A stretch of 64,000 nt of DNA from NCBI RefSeq assembly GCF_030296555.1, contig NZ_AP027728.1:1364001-1428000 (forward strand), read 5' to 3'. Each line of letters begins with the position of its first letter. Within the stretch, counting starts at the first letter, position 1. Below the pieces are notes generated by a model. It saw nothing but the letters and a program-made list of their open reading frames with translations. It had not been told where the DNA came from and did not search any database. The position numbers and the translations under genes are program-made. This DNA comes from Microbacterium suwonense. GTDB taxonomy: Bacteria; Actinomycetota; Actinomycetes; Actinomycetales; Microbacteriaceae. Of this stretch, positions 28,499-38,472 are shown piece after piece.

Positions 28499-29611
28499 TC
28501 AGTGAGCGGATGCCGCCAGTCGGGCTGCCGCCGCCTCGACGCGCTCCAGCGGCGCAGTCAGCGAGACGCGGATGTGATCGGCGGAGTGGTCGCCGTAGAA
28601 ATGTCCGGGGCCCGCCAGGATACCGAGATCGGCGAGCCGCGCCATCGACTCCCAGGCGTCCCGCCCCTCGGTGATCCACAGGTACAGTCCGGCCTCGGAG
28701 CCGTCGATGCGGAATCCCGCCGCCTTCAGGGCTGGCACCAGCAGTTCGCGGCGCCTGCGGTAGAGCTCCTTCTGCGCGGCCACGTGCGCCTCGTCGCGCA
28801 GCGCGACGGCCATCGCGTGCTGCACGGGCGCCGGTGGCATGAGGCCGAGATGCTTGCGGGCCGTCAACAGCTCTCCCACCACTCGCGCGCACCCGGCGAC
28901 CAGAGCCGCCCGGTAGCCGGCCAGGTTGGACTGCTTGCTGAGCGAGTACACGCTGAGCAGGCCCGATCTGGTGCCGCCGGTGACCCGCGGATCGAGCACG
29001 GAGGGGATGCGCTCGGTCGCCCACGGGCCCTCCCAGCCGAGCTCGGCGTAGCACTCGTCGCTGGCCAGTACGGCGCCCAGCTCGCGGGCGCGCCGCACCG
29101 CAGCGGAGAGCTCATCGACGCTCCAGGTGCGGCCGTCAGGGTTCCCCGGGCTGTTGATCCAGATCAGCCGGGTGCCGTCAGGCCAGTCAGCCGGGTCATC
29201 GAGGGCGAGCGGAGTCGCGCCGGCGACGGTCGCGCCGACCGCGTACGTCGGATAGGCGATCCGCGGATGCACGACGATGTCGCCCTCGCCGAGACCGAGC
29301 AACGTGGGCAGCAGCGCGACGAGCTCTTTGGAGCCGATCGTGGGGAGCACGTTCGCGACGGCGAGATCCGGCACCCCGCGACGGCGGGCGTACCAGTCGA
29401 CGATCGCCTCGCGCAGCGCGGGGGTGCCCACCGTCTGCGGGTACGCGTGCGCATCGGTGGCCTCGGCCAGCGCGGCGCGGATCACCTCCGGCGTCGGATC
29501 GACCGGTGAGCCGATCGACAGATCGGCGATCCCGTCGGGATGCGCAGCCGCACGCTCCCGGTAGGGCTCGACCGCGTCCCAGGGATAGTTCGCGAGATCG
29601 CGGACGCTCAC
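28499..29611 (-). CDS. dapC: succinyldiaminopimelate transaminase
   Basis: A 370-residue class I/II aminotransferase of the actinobacterial DapC type, which acts between DapD and DapE in lysine synthesis. The PLP Lys is in [14 protein letters not shown]; the substrate-binding Asn is in NSPGNPDGR, and the Asp in ASDECYAEL. It follows fdxA with a four-base overlap once a one-base shift in fdxA is allowed, the same fdxA-dapC pairing seen in other actinobacteria. With dapD and dapE 5 kb away, this supports the DapC assignment over other aminotransferases. Confidence 0.9.
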   Translation of the reverse strand: MSVRDLANYPWDAVEPYRERAAAHPDGIADLSIGSPVDPTPEVIRAALAEATDAHAYPQTVGTPALREAIVDWYARRRGVPDLAVANVLPTIGSKELVALLPTLLGLGEGDIVVHPRIAYPTYAVGATVAGATPLALDDPADWPDGTRLIWINSPGNPDGRTWSVDELSAAVRRARELGAVLASDECYAELGWEGPWATERIPSVLDPRVTGGTRSGLLSVYSLSKQSNLAGYRAALVAGCARVVGELLTARKHLGLMPPAPVQHAMAVALRDEAHVAAQKELYRRRRELLVPALKAAGFRIDGSEAGLYLWITEGRDAWESMARLADLGILAGPGHFYGDHSADHIRVSLTAPLERVEAAAARLAASAH

Positions 29612-29930
29612 TCACCCCCTGCGGCGGCAGTGCGGAGACCACAGCATGGTCGTAGGGCAGCACGCCGACCTTGGCAGCGCCACCGGGCGAGCCGAGCTCT
29701 TCGAAGAACTCAACGTTGGCCTTGTAGTAGTCAGCCCACTCCTCAGGCAGGTCATCTTCATAGAAGATCGCCTCGACGGGGCACACCGGCTCGCAGGCGC
29801 CGCAGTCCACGCACTCGTCAGGGTGAATGTACAGCATCCGCTCGCCTTCATAGATGCAGTCCACGGGACATTCGTCGACGCAGGCGCGATCCTTGACGTC
29901 GACGCAGGGAAGGGCGATCACATACGTCAC
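29608..29930 (-). CDS. fdxA: 7Fe/8Fe ferredoxin FdxA, frameshift at the last codons
   Basis: A 107-residue ferredoxin: the first cluster region reads [21 protein letters not shown], the second [17 protein letters not shown], together giving the 3Fe-4S plus 4Fe-4S pattern of FdxA. As read, the frame misses its stop and continues into dapC sequence; one more G in the G5 run at 29615-29619 places TGA at 29608-29610 and gives the normal family length and a GTGA overlap with dapC. TAGACT six bases before GTG 29930 marks a leaderless start. Confidence 0.92.
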
Positions 29931-29939
29931 GAGTCCAGT

Positions 29940-30350
29940 CTACGACGCGTGCGGGTCACGGTCTCCCGGAGCGGCGTGGGATTCCGACAGTGCGCGCAGC
30001 CGCGAGAAGTCGGGCCACAGCACGACGAGCACGACGATCCCCGCCGCGACGTACATCCAGATGTTGCCCAGCGGCGTGTTCGGCACGATCACTGAGCCGC
30101 CTGGCCCGCGCTGGGAGATCACCAGGATCAATGTCATCATCCCGACTCCGGCAGCCAGTGCCGCCCAGCGATCCCCGGTCAGCGTACGCAGTGCGACCAG
30201 CAGCGCTGCGCAGGCGATGGCGCCCAGGATCATGCCCACCGGGATCCGCCCCAGCGTGTAACTGTGCGCGATGGTGGCCGCCACACCGTACACCGCACCG
30301 ATGGCCGCGGCGGCGAGCCAGGACAGACCGCGGGAGATCACAGAGCGCAC
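29940..30350 (-). CDS. conserved four-helix membrane protein
   Basis: A 136-residue integral membrane protein with helices near residues 8-28, 38-55, 62-82 and 96-114 and a charged tail. The size and position next to fdxA resemble actinobacterial DUF6113-type proteins, but I could not confirm the family. TAGGCT six bases before GTG 30350 indicates a leaderless transcript. It ends ten bases before the fdxA start. Confidence 0.65.
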   Translation of the reverse strand: MRSVISRGLSWLAAAAIGAVYGVAATIAHSYTLGRIPVGMILGAIACAALLVALRTLTGDRWAALAAGVGMMTLILVISQRGPGGSVIVPNTPLGNIWMYVAAGIVVLVVLWPDFSRLRALSESHAAPGDRDPHAS

Positions 30351-30406
30351 CGGAACAGCCTAGCTGTCCCTGCCTGACGCGCATGCGGCCTTACGCGCAT
30401 GCGTGG

Positions 30407-30721
30407 TCACGCTGCCCACCCGGCCAGCCGCAGTAGAGCGGCGACAGCGGCGGCGGCGACCACGACCACCAGGAACGACTGACGCAGCCACAGCAGACCA
30501 GCGGCGACCAGAACGGCCGGCACCCTGGCATCCACCATCACCGCCTGCCCGGCTCCGAGCGACTGCACCGCCACCAGCGCCGCCAGCAGCGCGACCGTGA
30601 GCAGATCGGAGATCCGAGCCGGGCGCGGGGCTTCCAGCAGCCGGGCCGGGATGAGGTAGCCGAAGGCCTTCAGGCCTACGCAGACGCAGGCGGCCAGCAG
30701 CACCGCGCTCCAGACGCTCAT
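30407..30721 (-). CDS. azlD: AzlD branched-chain amino acid exporter subunit
   Basis: A 104-residue membrane protein of the AzlD family, the small partner of AzlC, with three to four helices and the conserved start VLLAACVCVGLKAFGYLIP. Its start overlaps the azlC stop by four bases, so the pair is cotranslated and forms a two-subunit exporter for branched-chain amino acids or related compounds. Confidence 0.9.
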   Translation of the reverse strand: MSVWSAVLLAACVCVGLKAFGYLIPARLLEAPRPARISDLLTVALLAALVAVQSLGAGQAVMVDARVPAVLVAAGLLWLRQSFLVVVVAAAAVAALLRLAGWAA

Positions 30722-31482
30722 GTCGCCTGCACCCCTTCGACCGGTGCGCTCCGGGCCGCCGGATGCTCATCCCGACCGAGCCAGTTGAACCACCCCACGA
30801 CGATCGCCACGACCGCGGCGACCAGCACAGGCAGCCCCGGCATCAGCACAGGGGTGAGCGCCGCGGCGACCACGGCCGCGGCCACGCCGACCACGACGGC
30901 CTGACGCTGCTTCAGCCGCGGCCAGAGAAGGGCGAGGAACGCGGCCGCAGCCGCGGCATCCAGCCCCCAGGCCTTCGGGTCGCCCAGCACGTCGCCGAGC
31001 AGTGCACCGGCGAGTGTGGTGAGATTCCAGCCGATGAACACGCCGAGACCGGTGATCCAGAAGCCGAGGCGCCCGAGTTCCGGGGTGCGCTGCGAGACGG
31101 CCACGGCCGTGGACTCGTCGATCGTGATCTGCGCGGCCGCAGTGCGCCGCCAGAATCCGTCGCCGATGATGGCTGACATCCGCATGCCGTAAGCCACGTT
31201 GCGCACCCCCAGCAGCACGGCGGATGCGATGGCCGAGGGCAGCGCTGCGATTCCGCCGGCGCCGAAGACGCCGATGAACGCGAACTGCGATCCTCCGGTG
31301 AACATCACCAGGCTCAGCACGCAGGTCTGCCAGACATCCAATCCGGATGCCACGGCGAGAGCGCCGAAGGAGATGCCGTACGCGCTCGTGGCGATGGCCA
31401 CGCCGAGGCCTTCCCGCCACACCTCACGGGAGGCGCGGCGATCGACGTTCGACACTCCGCCTGTTCGATCTGATGAACGCAT
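30718..31482 (-). CDS. azlC: AzlC family branched-chain amino acid exporter
   Basis: A 254-residue AzlC/YgaZ-type permease with about six to seven helices; family segments include SYGISFGALAV-like ATSAYGISFGALAVASG, FTGGSQFAFIGV and TIDESTAV. ATG at 31482 is preferred to the in-frame start at 31500, which would overlap the regulatory repeats. It is divergently transcribed from an XRE-cupin regulator, a common arrangement that suggests the regulator controls this exporter. Confidence 0.9.
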   Translation of the reverse strand: MRSSDRTGGVSNVDRRASREVWREGLGVAIATSAYGISFGALAVASGLDVWQTCVLSLVMFTGGSQFAFIGVFGAGGIAALPSAIASAVLLGVRNVAYGMRMSAIIGDGFWRRTAAAQITIDESTAVAVSQRTPELGRLGFWITGLGVFIGWNLTTLAGALLGDVLGDPKAWGLDAAAAAAFLALLWPRLKQRQAVVVGVAAAVVAAALTPVLMPGLPVLVAAVVAIVVGWFNWLGRDEHPAARSAPVEGVQAT

Positions 31483-31548
31483 GATCAACATTCTGAACAC
31501 CTACGACTCGCTCGTCAAGCTGAACGATCGTTTGACATACTGAACACC
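31483..31548. promoter_or_regulatory. divergent azlCD / XRE-cupin control region
   Basis: Three CTGAAC words lie at 31493, 31520 and 31540; the first and last extend to CTGAACACC. A perfect AACGATCGTT palindrome overlaps the middle one (31523-31532). These are candidate operator half-sites for the adjacent regulator. The region has lower GC than its surroundings. Confidence 0.5.
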
Positions 31549-32094
31549 ATGGATCTGCGCGAACGCATCGCCCATGCCCTCCGTCACGAGCGGGAGTCCG
31601 CCGGCATCTCGGTATCGGAACTGGCCCGCCGCGCGGGTGTCTCGAAGGCCACCGTCTCCCAGTTGGAGAGCGGCGCCGGCAACCCGAGTGTGGAGACGCT
31701 GTGGGCGCTCGGCGACGCCCTCGGCATCCCGTTCGCCACCCTCGTCGACGAGCGCAGCACCGCACCACGCCTGATCCGCGTCGGCGACCATGCCGGCGTC
31801 CCCTCCGCCGCCGCACCCTATCTGGCGACCCTGCTCTCCGCCGCCGCACCCGGCACGCGCCGGGACATCTACCTCATCCAGGCCGACCCCGGTGAGCCGC
31901 GCCGATCTCTTCCACACCATCCGGGCACGACCGAGCATGTGGTGCTGGTGTCGGGCGAAGCGCTGATCGGGCCCTCCGAGCAGCCCGAGCTGCTGCATCC
32001 GGGCGACTACCTGTGCTACCCCGGAGACGCGCCCCACGTGTTCGAGGCGCAGGTGGCCGGCACCAGTGCGGTGCTGATCAGCGAATTGCGCTGA
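31549..32094 (+). CDS. XRE-family regulator with C-terminal cupin
   Basis: A 181-residue transcription factor. Residues 3-60 form a helix-turn-helix of the XRE type (SVSELARRAGVSKATVSQLE with SGAGNPSVETLW), and residues about 95-180 form a single cupin sensor domain (HHPGTTEHVVLVSGEA, HPGDYLCYPGDAPHVF). Divergence from azlCD suggests it represses or activates that exporter in response to a small molecule. The ATG follows the CTGAACACC repeat directly, implying autoregulation. Confidence 0.9.
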   Translation: MDLRERIAHALRHERESAGISVSELARRAGVSKATVSQLESGAGNPSVETLWALGDALGIPFATLVDERSTAPRLIRVGDHAGVPSAAAPYLATLLSAAAPGTRRDIYLIQADPGEPRRSLPHHPGTTEHVVLVSGEALIGPSEQPELLHPGDYLCYPGDAPHVFEAQVAGTSAVLISELR

Positions 32095-32098
32095 CGCC

Positions 32099-32192
32099 CC
32101 TCGCCGAGACCCCTCCTGAATGTCGAGACCCCTCCTGATTCGCGCGATCCACGAGGGGTGTCGGCGACCAGGAGGGGTATCGGCGAGAGAGG
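32099..32192. repeat. doubled inverted repeat, family 1 copy B
   Basis: Two forward units (CGCCGAGACCCCTCCTG, TGTCGAGACCCCTCCTG) are followed by two reverse units (ACGAGGGGTGTCGGCGACC and AGGAGGGGTATCGGCGAG). Same architecture and core sequence as 24838-24938. It sits between the convergent regulator and typA and could also act as a terminator. Confidence 0.75.
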
Positions 32193-32201
32193 AGGTGTGG
32201 G

Positions 32202-34112
32202 TCAGGCGTTCGCGTCCTGGCGCTTCATGCGCGATGCCTCGCGACCGCGGACGGTCTGGTCGAGGATCACCTTGCGGATGCGGACGACCTCGGGGGTCAC
32301 CTCGACGCATTCGTCGTCGCGGGCGAACTCCAGGCTCTCCTCGAGCGAAAGCTCGCGCGGCGGCGTCATCGACTCGAAGTTGTCGGCGGTCGCCGAACGC
32401 ATGTTGGTGAGCTTCTTCTCCTTGGTGATGTTCACGTCCATGTCATCGGCGCGGGAGTTCTCACCGATGACCATGCCCTCGTAGACCTCCTGCGTGGGCT
32501 TGACGAAGAACGACATGCGCTCCTGCAGGGCGATCATCGCGAACGGGGTGACGACACCGCTGCGGTCCGCGACGATCGAGCCGTTCTGGCGGGTCGAGAT
32601 GTGTCCGGCCCAGGGCTCGTAGCCGTGCGAGATGCTGTTGGCGATGCCCGTGCCACGCGTGGTCGTCATGAACTCGGTGCGGAATCCGATCAGCCCACGG
32701 GAGGGGACGATGAACTCCATGCGCACCCAGCCAGTGCCGTGGTTGATCATGTTGTCCATGCGACCCTTGCGGGCGGCGAGCAGCTGCGTGATCGCGCCGA
32801 GGTACTCCTCCGGAGCGTCGATGGTCAGGTGCTCGAAGGGCTCGTGCGTCTTGCCGTCGATCTTCTTCGTGACCACCTGCGGCTTGCCGACGGTGAGCTC
32901 GAAGCCCTCGCGCCGCATGTTCTCGACGAGGATGGCGAGCGCCAGCTCTCCGCGACCCTGCACCTCCCAGGCATCCGGACGCCCGATGTCGACGACCTTG
33001 AGGGAGACGTTGCCGATCAGCTCGCGGTCCAGGCGGTCCTTGACCATGCGAGCGGTGAGCTTGTGCCCCTTGACCTTGCCCATCAGAGGAGAGGTGTTCG
33101 TGCCGATGGTCATCGAGATGGCGGGATCGTCGACCGTGATGGCCGGCAGCGGTCGCACGTCGTCGGGGTCGGCGATGGTCTCGCCGATCGTGATGTCCTC
33201 GAAGCCGGCGATGGCGACGATATCGCCGGGACCGGCCGACTCGGCCGGATAGCGCTCCAGCGCACGGGTCTTCAGCAGTTCGGTGATGCGGGCGTTCGCA
33301 TGCGTGCCGTCGGCGCGCACCCACGCGACGGTCTGGCCCTTCTTGAGCGTGCCGTTGAACACACGCAGCAGCGCCAGACGCCCCAGGAACGGGCTGGAGT
33401 CGAGGTTGGTGACCCACGCCTGCAGCGGGGCCTCGTCGTCGTAGTCGGGGGCGGGAATGTGCTCGAGGATGGCCTCGAAGAGCGGCTCGAGGTCGCCGTT
33501 GTCGGGCAGCTCGCCGTTGGCAGGGCGCTTGCGCGAGGCGGCGCCGGCGCGACCCGATGCGTAGACCACCGGCACGTCCAGGAGCGCGTCGACGTCGAGG
33601 TCGGGGACGTCGTCGACCAGATCGGATGCCAGGCCCAGCAGCAGATCCTGGGCCTCGGCCTCGACCTCGGCGATGCGCGCATCGGGGCGGTCGGTCTTGT
33701 TGACCAGCAGGATGACGGGCAGCTTCGCCTCGAGCGCCTTGCGCAGCACGAAGCGGGTCTGCGGTAGCGGCCCCTCTGAGGCATCCACCAGCAGCACCAC
33801 TCCGTCGACCATGGACAGGCCGCGCTCGACCTCGCCTCCGAAGTCGGCGTGGCCGGGGGTGTCGATCACGTTGATCGTCACCGGCGACTCGGTGTGGATG
33901 CCGTTGTAGGTGATCGCGGTGTTCTTCGCGAGGATCGTGATGCCCTTCTCGCGCTCGAGATCACCGGAGTCCATCGACCGCTCTTCGACGTGTGCGTGCT
34001 CGCCGAACGAGCCCGTCTGACGGAGCATCGCGTCGACGAGGGTGGTCTTGCCGTGGTCGACGTGAGCGACGATCGCGACGTTTCGGAGGTCAGAGCGGAG
34101 GGCGTGCGCCAT
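32202..34112 (-). CDS. typA: translational GTPase TypA/BipA
   Basis: A 636-residue ribosome-binding GTPase of the EF-G-like superfamily, needed for ribosome assembly and stress growth. The G domain shows [12 protein letters not shown] (G1), [13 protein letters not shown] (G3) and NKTD (G4); domains II, III, V and the BipA-specific C-terminal domain follow, with the conserved [11 protein letters not shown] near residue 470. Full length and in one frame. It stands alone; the region upstream carries the palindromic element at 34196. Confidence 0.96.
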   Translation of the reverse strand: MAHALRSDLRNVAIVAHVDHGKTTLVDAMLRQTGSFGEHAHVEERSMDSGDLEREKGITILAKNTAITYNGIHTESPVTINVIDTPGHADFGGEVERGLSMVDGVVLLVDASEGPLPQTRFVLRKALEAKLPVILLVNKTDRPDARIAEVEAEAQDLLLGLASDLVDDVPDLDVDALLDVPVVYASGRAGAASRKRPANGELPDNGDLEPLFEAILEHIPAPDYDDEAPLQAWVTNLDSSPFLGRLALLRVFNGTLKKGQTVAWVRADGTHANARITELLKTRALERYPAESAGPGDIVAIAGFEDITIGETIADPDDVRPLPAITVDDPAISMTIGTNTSPLMGKVKGHKLTARMVKDRLDRELIGNVSLKVVDIGRPDAWEVQGRGELALAILVENMRREGFELTVGKPQVVTKKIDGKTHEPFEHLTIDAPEEYLGAITQLLAARKGRMDNMINHGTGWVRMEFIVPSRGLIGFRTEFMTTTRGTGIANSISHGYEPWAGHISTRQNGSIVADRSGVVTPFAMIALQERMSFFVKPTQEVYEGMVIGENSRADDMDVNITKEKKLTNMRSATADNFESMTPPRELSLEESLEFARDDECVEVTPEVVRIRKVILDQTVRGREASRMKRQDANA

Positions 34113-34195
34113 TCAGAGAGTCCTAAGCGGGTGGGGATGCGCCGGGATGCCGACGTTCCAGGATAGCGTATGGTCCCTGACCCCCTCCTCCACCG

Positions 34196-34254
34196 TTCAT
34201 GTAGCGCAAATTGCTCCGCTGAGCCACCGAACGCAGCAACTTGCGCTACATGAA
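34196..34254. repeat. 59-bp palindromic element, copy 1
   Basis: Left arm TTCATGTAGCGCAAATTGCT (34196-34215) and right arm at 34235-34254 are inverted repeats matching at 19 of 20 positions around a 19-base loop. A second copy with the same arm and loop lengths lies inside nadB at 43251-43309. Here it occupies the typA / CAAX-protease intergenic space. Confidence 0.85.
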
Positions 34255-34279
34255 AGCGGGGGCGCCTACCATCGTGAGG

Positions 34280-35044
34280 GTGACGACGAACCGAGCGCGC
34301 CTGTGGTGGGAGATCGGCATCGTGCTGGCGCTGGGGCTGGGCCAGTCGGCGGTCTATTCGATCGTGCAGCTGGCGTACCGCCTGACGGACAGCACTCCCC
34401 TGGCCGACCAGACCGCAACACTGAACCCGTCGCGCAGCGACCGCGAGGTCTTCGATCTGATCTACCAGGTGCTCTCGATCGGCTTCGGGATCGTGCCCGT
34501 CCTGCTGGTCTGCTACCTGCTCTGGCAGTCGCAGCGACCTCACCTGCGTGTGCTCGGGTTGGATGGGCGCCGAGCCGGGCGGGATGCCGGCTGGGGCGTG
34601 CTGCTGGTGCTGGCCATCGGCATCCCCGGCATCGGCCTTTACCTGCTCGGGCGCTCGCTGGGCTGGTTCGTGGCCGTGAACCCTGCGGGCCTGAATGCGC
34701 ACTGGTGGACGGTGCCGATCCTGCTGCTCTCCGCCGCACGGGCGGCGATCCAGGAGGAGTTCGTCGTGCTCGGCTATCTGTTCGCGCGACTGCGGCAACT
34801 GGGCTGGGGGCCGTGGCCCATCATCGTGGCGACGAGCCTGCTACGCGCGAGCTACCACCTGTACCAGGGCCCGGGCGCATTCGTCGGCAACTTCGCGATG
34901 GGGATGCTGTTCGGCTGGCTGTTCGCGCGCTCCGGGCGGCTGCTGCCGTTCCTGGTCGCGCACTTCCTCATCGACGCGGCGGCGTTCATCGGCTACCCGT
35001 GGGCGGCCGCCATGTGGCCGGCGCTGTTCGGGCTGCCCAGCTGA
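34280..35044 (+). CDS. CPBP/CAAX-type intramembrane protease
   Basis: A 254-residue membrane protein with about seven helices. The CPBP signature appears as AAIQEEFVVLGYLFARL (Glu-Glu and Arg), followed by LLRASYHLYQGP (His) and VAHFLIDAAAF (His/Asp), the expected active-site residues. Target unknown; family members process prenylated proteins or bacteriocins. GTG at 34280 is chosen because TACCAT lies seven bases upstream, a leaderless start; the open frame back to 34241 runs into the palindromic element. Confidence 0.85.
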   Translation: MTTNRARLWWEIGIVLALGLGQSAVYSIVQLAYRLTDSTPLADQTATLNPSRSDREVFDLIYQVLSIGFGIVPVLLVCYLLWQSQRPHLRVLGLDGRRAGRDAGWGVLLVLAIGIPGIGLYLLGRSLGWFVAVNPAGLNAHWWTVPILLLSAARAAIQEEFVVLGYLFARLRQLGWGPWPIIVATSLLRASYHLYQGPGAFVGNFAMGMLFGWLFARSGRLLPFLVAHFLIDAAAFIGYPWAAAMWPALFGLPS

Positions 35045-35100
35045 CCGGCATCCGCTCCCGCTGACCGGCATCCGCTCCAGCTGACCGGCATCCGCTGCCG
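35041..35100. repeat. 20-bp tandem repeat, three copies, on the CAAX-gene stop
   Basis: Three exact-register 20-base units of CTGACCGGCATCCGCTCCCG (with one or two changes) begin at the stop codon of the CAAX-protease gene. Degenerate relatives continue to about 35140. Confidence 0.85.
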
Positions 35101-35146
35101 CTGCCGCTGCCCAGCCTCCGCTCCCGCTGACCAGCCTCCGCCTCGC

Positions 35147-35186
35147 CGAACCGCCCCGCCGCCGGGATCGGCGACGGGGCGGTTCG
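35147..35186. terminator. bidirectional hairpin between CAAX protease and gcvP
   Basis: CGAACCGCCCCG (35147-35158) pairs perfectly with CGGGGCGGTTCG (35175-35186), with a further weak stem in the loop. It serves two convergent genes. Confidence 0.8.
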
Positions 35187-35197
35187 AGAACGGATAC

Positions 35198-38092
35198 TCA
35201 GGCGAACGCCTCGATCGGCGGGCAGGCGCACACCAGATTGCGATCTCCATAGGCCTGATCGATGCGACGCACCGGCGGCCAATACTTCGTCGCGACCAAG
35301 GCGGGCACGGGGTACGCGGCCTCCTCCCGGGTGTAGGCGTGTGCCCACTCCCCCGAGATCAGTGATGCCGCCGTGTGCGGTGCGTTCACCAGGGGATTGT
35401 CGTCCGCAGGCCAGCGACCCGCGGCCACGGCATCCGCCTCGGCCTTGATCATGATCATCGCCTCGATGAACCGCTCCAGCTCGCCCAGATCCTCCGACTC
35501 GGTGGGCTCGACCATGAGCGTTCCCGGAACCGGGAAAGACATGGTCGGGGCGTGGAAGCCGAAGTCGATGAGCCGTTTGGCGACGTCGTCGACCGTAATG
35601 CCGGTCGTGCTCTTCAGCGGACGCAGGTCGAGGATGCACTCGTGCGCCACGCGACCCTGCTCGCCGGTGTACAGCACCGGGAAGTGGTCGGCCAGGCGCG
35701 CGGCGATGTAGTTCGCCGACAGCACGGCAGCAGCAGTGGCCTCGCGCAGGCCGTCCGCACCCATCATGCGCACGTACGCCCACGAGATCGGGAGCACACC
35801 GGCCGAACCGTACGGGGCCCCGGAGACCGGGCCGCCCTCGAACACGTAGCCGCCCGCGTGAACGTCCTTCTGCTCCTGCGGGTGGCCGGGCAGGTACGGT
35901 GCGAGGTGCGCCTTGGCAGCCACCGGCCCGATGCCCGGACCGCCACCGCCATGGGGGATGGCGAAGGTCTTGTGCAGGTTCAGGTGCGAGACGTCACCGC
36001 CCAGATCGCCGAAGCGTGCGTACCCGAGCAGCGCGTTCAGGTTCGCACCGTCGACGTACACCTGGCCACCCGCGTCGTGCACGGCGGAGGTGATCTGCAC
36101 GACCTGCTCCTCGTACACGCCGTGCGTGGACGGGTAGGTGATCATGAGAGCGGCAAGGCTCTCGGCGTGCTGCGCGATCTTGGCGCGCAGGTCATCGAGG
36201 TCGACGTTGCCGAGTTCGTCGGTCGCGACGACGACCACCTTCATGCCCGCCAGCACCGCGGATGCCGCATTCGTGCCGTGCGCGGATGACGGGATCAGGC
36301 ACACCGTGCGGTGCTCCTGTCCGTTGGCGTGGTGGAAGCCGCGGATGGCGAGCAGACCGGCCAGCTCTCCCTGCGATCCGGCGTTCGGCTGCAGCGAGAC
36401 CGCGTCGTAGCCGGTGACCTCGGCCAGCCACGCCTCGAGCTGGTCGATCATCGCCAGCGACCCCTCGACGTCCTCACGGGGCGCGAACGGATGCAGCTGG
36501 GCGAATTCGGGCCAGGTGATGGCGGCCATCTCGGTGGCCGCGTTGAGCTTCATCGTGCACGAGCCGAGCGGGATCATGCCGCGATCGAGCGCGTAGTCGC
36601 GGTCGGCGAGCTGCTTGAGGTAGCGCATCATGGCGGTCTCGGAGCGGTGCACGTGGAAGACCGGATGCGTGAGGTACTCGTCCTGGCGCAGCAGCTCGCC
36701 GGGGAGCGCGCCGGGCGAACCGGCGTCGGCCCAGCCGAAGGTGCGCTCCTGCTTGCCGCCGAACAGCAGCGCCACACGGTGCAGGTCGGTGAAGGTAGTG
36801 GTCTCGTCAACGGAGATCCCCACCGTGCCCGCATCGGCCAGTCGCAGCAGGATCCCGAACTCGTCGTGCGCTCGACTGACGATCGATGCGGCGTTCGCTG
36901 TGCGGACGGTGACGGTGTCGAAGAAGCTCTCGTGCACGACCTCGGCGCCCGCGTCGACGAGCCAGTCGCGCAGTAGGGACGCGCGCAGCGCCACGTTGCG
37001 CGCGATCGTGCGCAGCCCGTCGGGCCCGTGGTACACGGCGTACATCGACGCCATCACAGCCAGCAGCACCTGGGCGGTGCAGATGTTCGAGGTGGCCTTC
37101 TCACGGCGGATGTGCTGCTCGCGGGTCTGCAGGGCGAGCCGGTAGGCCGGCCTGCCCTCGGCATCCACCGACACCCCGACCAGACGGCCGGGCAGCTGAC
37201 GCTCCAGCCCCGCGCGCACCGCCATGTAGCCCGCGTGCGGGCCGCCGAAGCCCATCGGAACGCCGAAGCGCTGTGTGGTTCCCACTGCGACATCCGCGCC
37301 GAGCGAACCCGGCGAGCGCAGCAGCGTCAGAGCCAGCAGATCGGCGGCGACCACGGCGATGCCACCGGCGACGTGAGCCGCATCGATGACGGCGCTCGGG
37401 TCCCAGACGCGACCGGAGGCACCCGGGTACTGCACGAACACGCCGAACAGCGCCTCCGGCAGCTCCTCGCCGCCCGCGAGATCGCGCTCGAGCAGTTCGA
37501 TGCCGACGGCAGCGGCGCGGGTGGCCAGCAGTGCCTTGGTCTGCGGCAGCGCATCGGCGTCGACGACGAACACGTCGGATTTCGCCTTCGAGGCGCGCCG
37601 CGCCAGCAGCATCCCCTCGGCAACGGCCGTCGACTCGTCCAGCATCGACGAGTTCGCGGTCGTCAGCCCGGTGAGGTCGGACACCATGGTCTGGAAGTTG
37701 ATCAGCGCCTCCAGACGCCCCTGCGAGATCTCCGGCTGGTACGGCGTGTAGGCCGTGTACCAGGACGGATTCTCGAGCACGTTGCGCTGGATCACGCTCG
37801 GAGTGAACGTGCCGTAGTAGCCGAGCCCGATCATGGCGCGGTTGACGGTGTTGCGCGATGCGAGGTCGCGCAGCTCAGCGAGCGTCTCGGCCTCGGAGGC
37901 CGCGGACGGGATGCCCGAGTCCCCAGAACCGGAGTCCCCGGAGGGTGTGAAGATGGAGGCCGGCACGGCCTGGCGCATCAGCGCCTCGACCGGACTCCAG
38001 TCCTCCAGGTCGGATGCGACGCCCAGCGCGTCGAGCATCCGGCGCTGCGCCTGGGAGGTGATCCCGATATGACGGTCGGCGAAGGAGACCAC
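35198..38092 (-). CDS. gcvP: glycine dehydrogenase (decarboxylating), P protein
   Basis: A 964-residue single-chain P protein of the glycine cleavage system. It decarboxylates glycine with PLP and passes the aminomethyl group to lipoyl-GcvH. The PLP Lys is Lys708 in [18 protein letters not shown]; the N-terminal half is the degenerate partner fold ([13 protein letters not shown]). It is the last gene of gcvT-gcvH-gcvP, starting three bases after the gcvH stop, and is expressed under the glycine riboswitch upstream of gcvT. Confidence 0.97.
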   Translation of the reverse strand: MVSFADRHIGITSQAQRRMLDALGVASDLEDWSPVEALMRQAVPASIFTPSGDSGSGDSGIPSAASEAETLAELRDLASRNTVNRAMIGLGYYGTFTPSVIQRNVLENPSWYTAYTPYQPEISQGRLEALINFQTMVSDLTGLTTANSSMLDESTAVAEGMLLARRASKAKSDVFVVDADALPQTKALLATRAAAVGIELLERDLAGGEELPEALFGVFVQYPGASGRVWDPSAVIDAAHVAGGIAVVAADLLALTLLRSPGSLGADVAVGTTQRFGVPMGFGGPHAGYMAVRAGLERQLPGRLVGVSVDAEGRPAYRLALQTREQHIRREKATSNICTAQVLLAVMASMYAVYHGPDGLRTIARNVALRASLLRDWLVDAGAEVVHESFFDTVTVRTANAASIVSRAHDEFGILLRLADAGTVGISVDETTTFTDLHRVALLFGGKQERTFGWADAGSPGALPGELLRQDEYLTHPVFHVHRSETAMMRYLKQLADRDYALDRGMIPLGSCTMKLNAATEMAAITWPEFAQLHPFAPREDVEGSLAMIDQLEAWLAEVTGYDAVSLQPNAGSQGELAGLLAIRGFHHANGQEHRTVCLIPSSAHGTNAASAVLAGMKVVVVATDELGNVDLDDLRAKIAQHAESLAALMITYPSTHGVYEEQVVQITSAVHDAGGQVYVDGANLNALLGYARFGDLGGDVSHLNLHKTFAIPHGGGGPGIGPVAAKAHLAPYLPGHPQEQKDVHAGGYVFEGGPVSGAPYGSAGVLPISWAYVRMMGADGLREATAAAVLSANYIAARLADHFPVLYTGEQGRVAHECILDLRPLKSTTGITVDDVAKRLIDFGFHAPTMSFPVPGTLMVEPTESEDLGELERFIEAMIMIKAEADAVAAGRWPADDNPLVNAPHTAASLISGEWAHAYTREEAAYPVPALVATKYWPPVRRIDQAYGDRNLVCACPPIEAFA

Positions 38093-38094
38093 TC

Positions 38095-38472
38095 TCAGCC
38101 TGCCGTGATCGCGGTGTAGGCGTCGCGGTCGAGCAGACCGTCGAGCGCATCGGCGCCGACCGATACCTTGATCAGCCAGGCGTCCTCGAAGGGCGAGGAG
38201 TTTAGCAGCGCCGGGTCGTCGACGACGGCCTGGTTGACCTCGGTGACGGTGCCGGTGACGGGAGCGTAGAGCTCGGAGACCGACTTGGTCGACTCAGCCT
38301 CGCCGAACACGTCGCCACGGGCGAGCTCGGTGCCCACCTCGGGCAGTTCCACGAAGACGATGTCGCCGAGTGCGTCGGCGGCGAAGTCGGTGATGCCGAC
38401 TGTGGCGGTGTCGCCGTCGACGGCGACCCATTCATGCTCTTCGCTGTACTTGAGAGTGCTGAGATCGGTCAT
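38095..38472 (-). CDS. gcvH: glycine cleavage system H protein
   Basis: A 125-residue lipoyl carrier protein. The lipoylation site is Lys63 in [14 protein letters not shown], and [12 protein letters not shown] is the preceding family hallmark. It shuttles the aminomethyl intermediate between GcvP and GcvT. The start overlaps the gcvT stop by four bases. Confidence 0.97.
   Translation of the reverse strand: MTDLSTLKYSEEHEWVAVDGDTATVGITDFAADALGDIVFVELPEVGTELARGDVFGEAESTKSVSELYAPVTGTVTEVNQAVVDDPALLNSSPFEDAWLIKVSVGADALDGLLDRDAYTAITAG

Noticed and set aside
29196..29930. A ferredoxin fused to extra C-terminal sequence
   Set aside because: The extension is dapC DNA in another frame; one G in the G5 run gives a normal stop and length.
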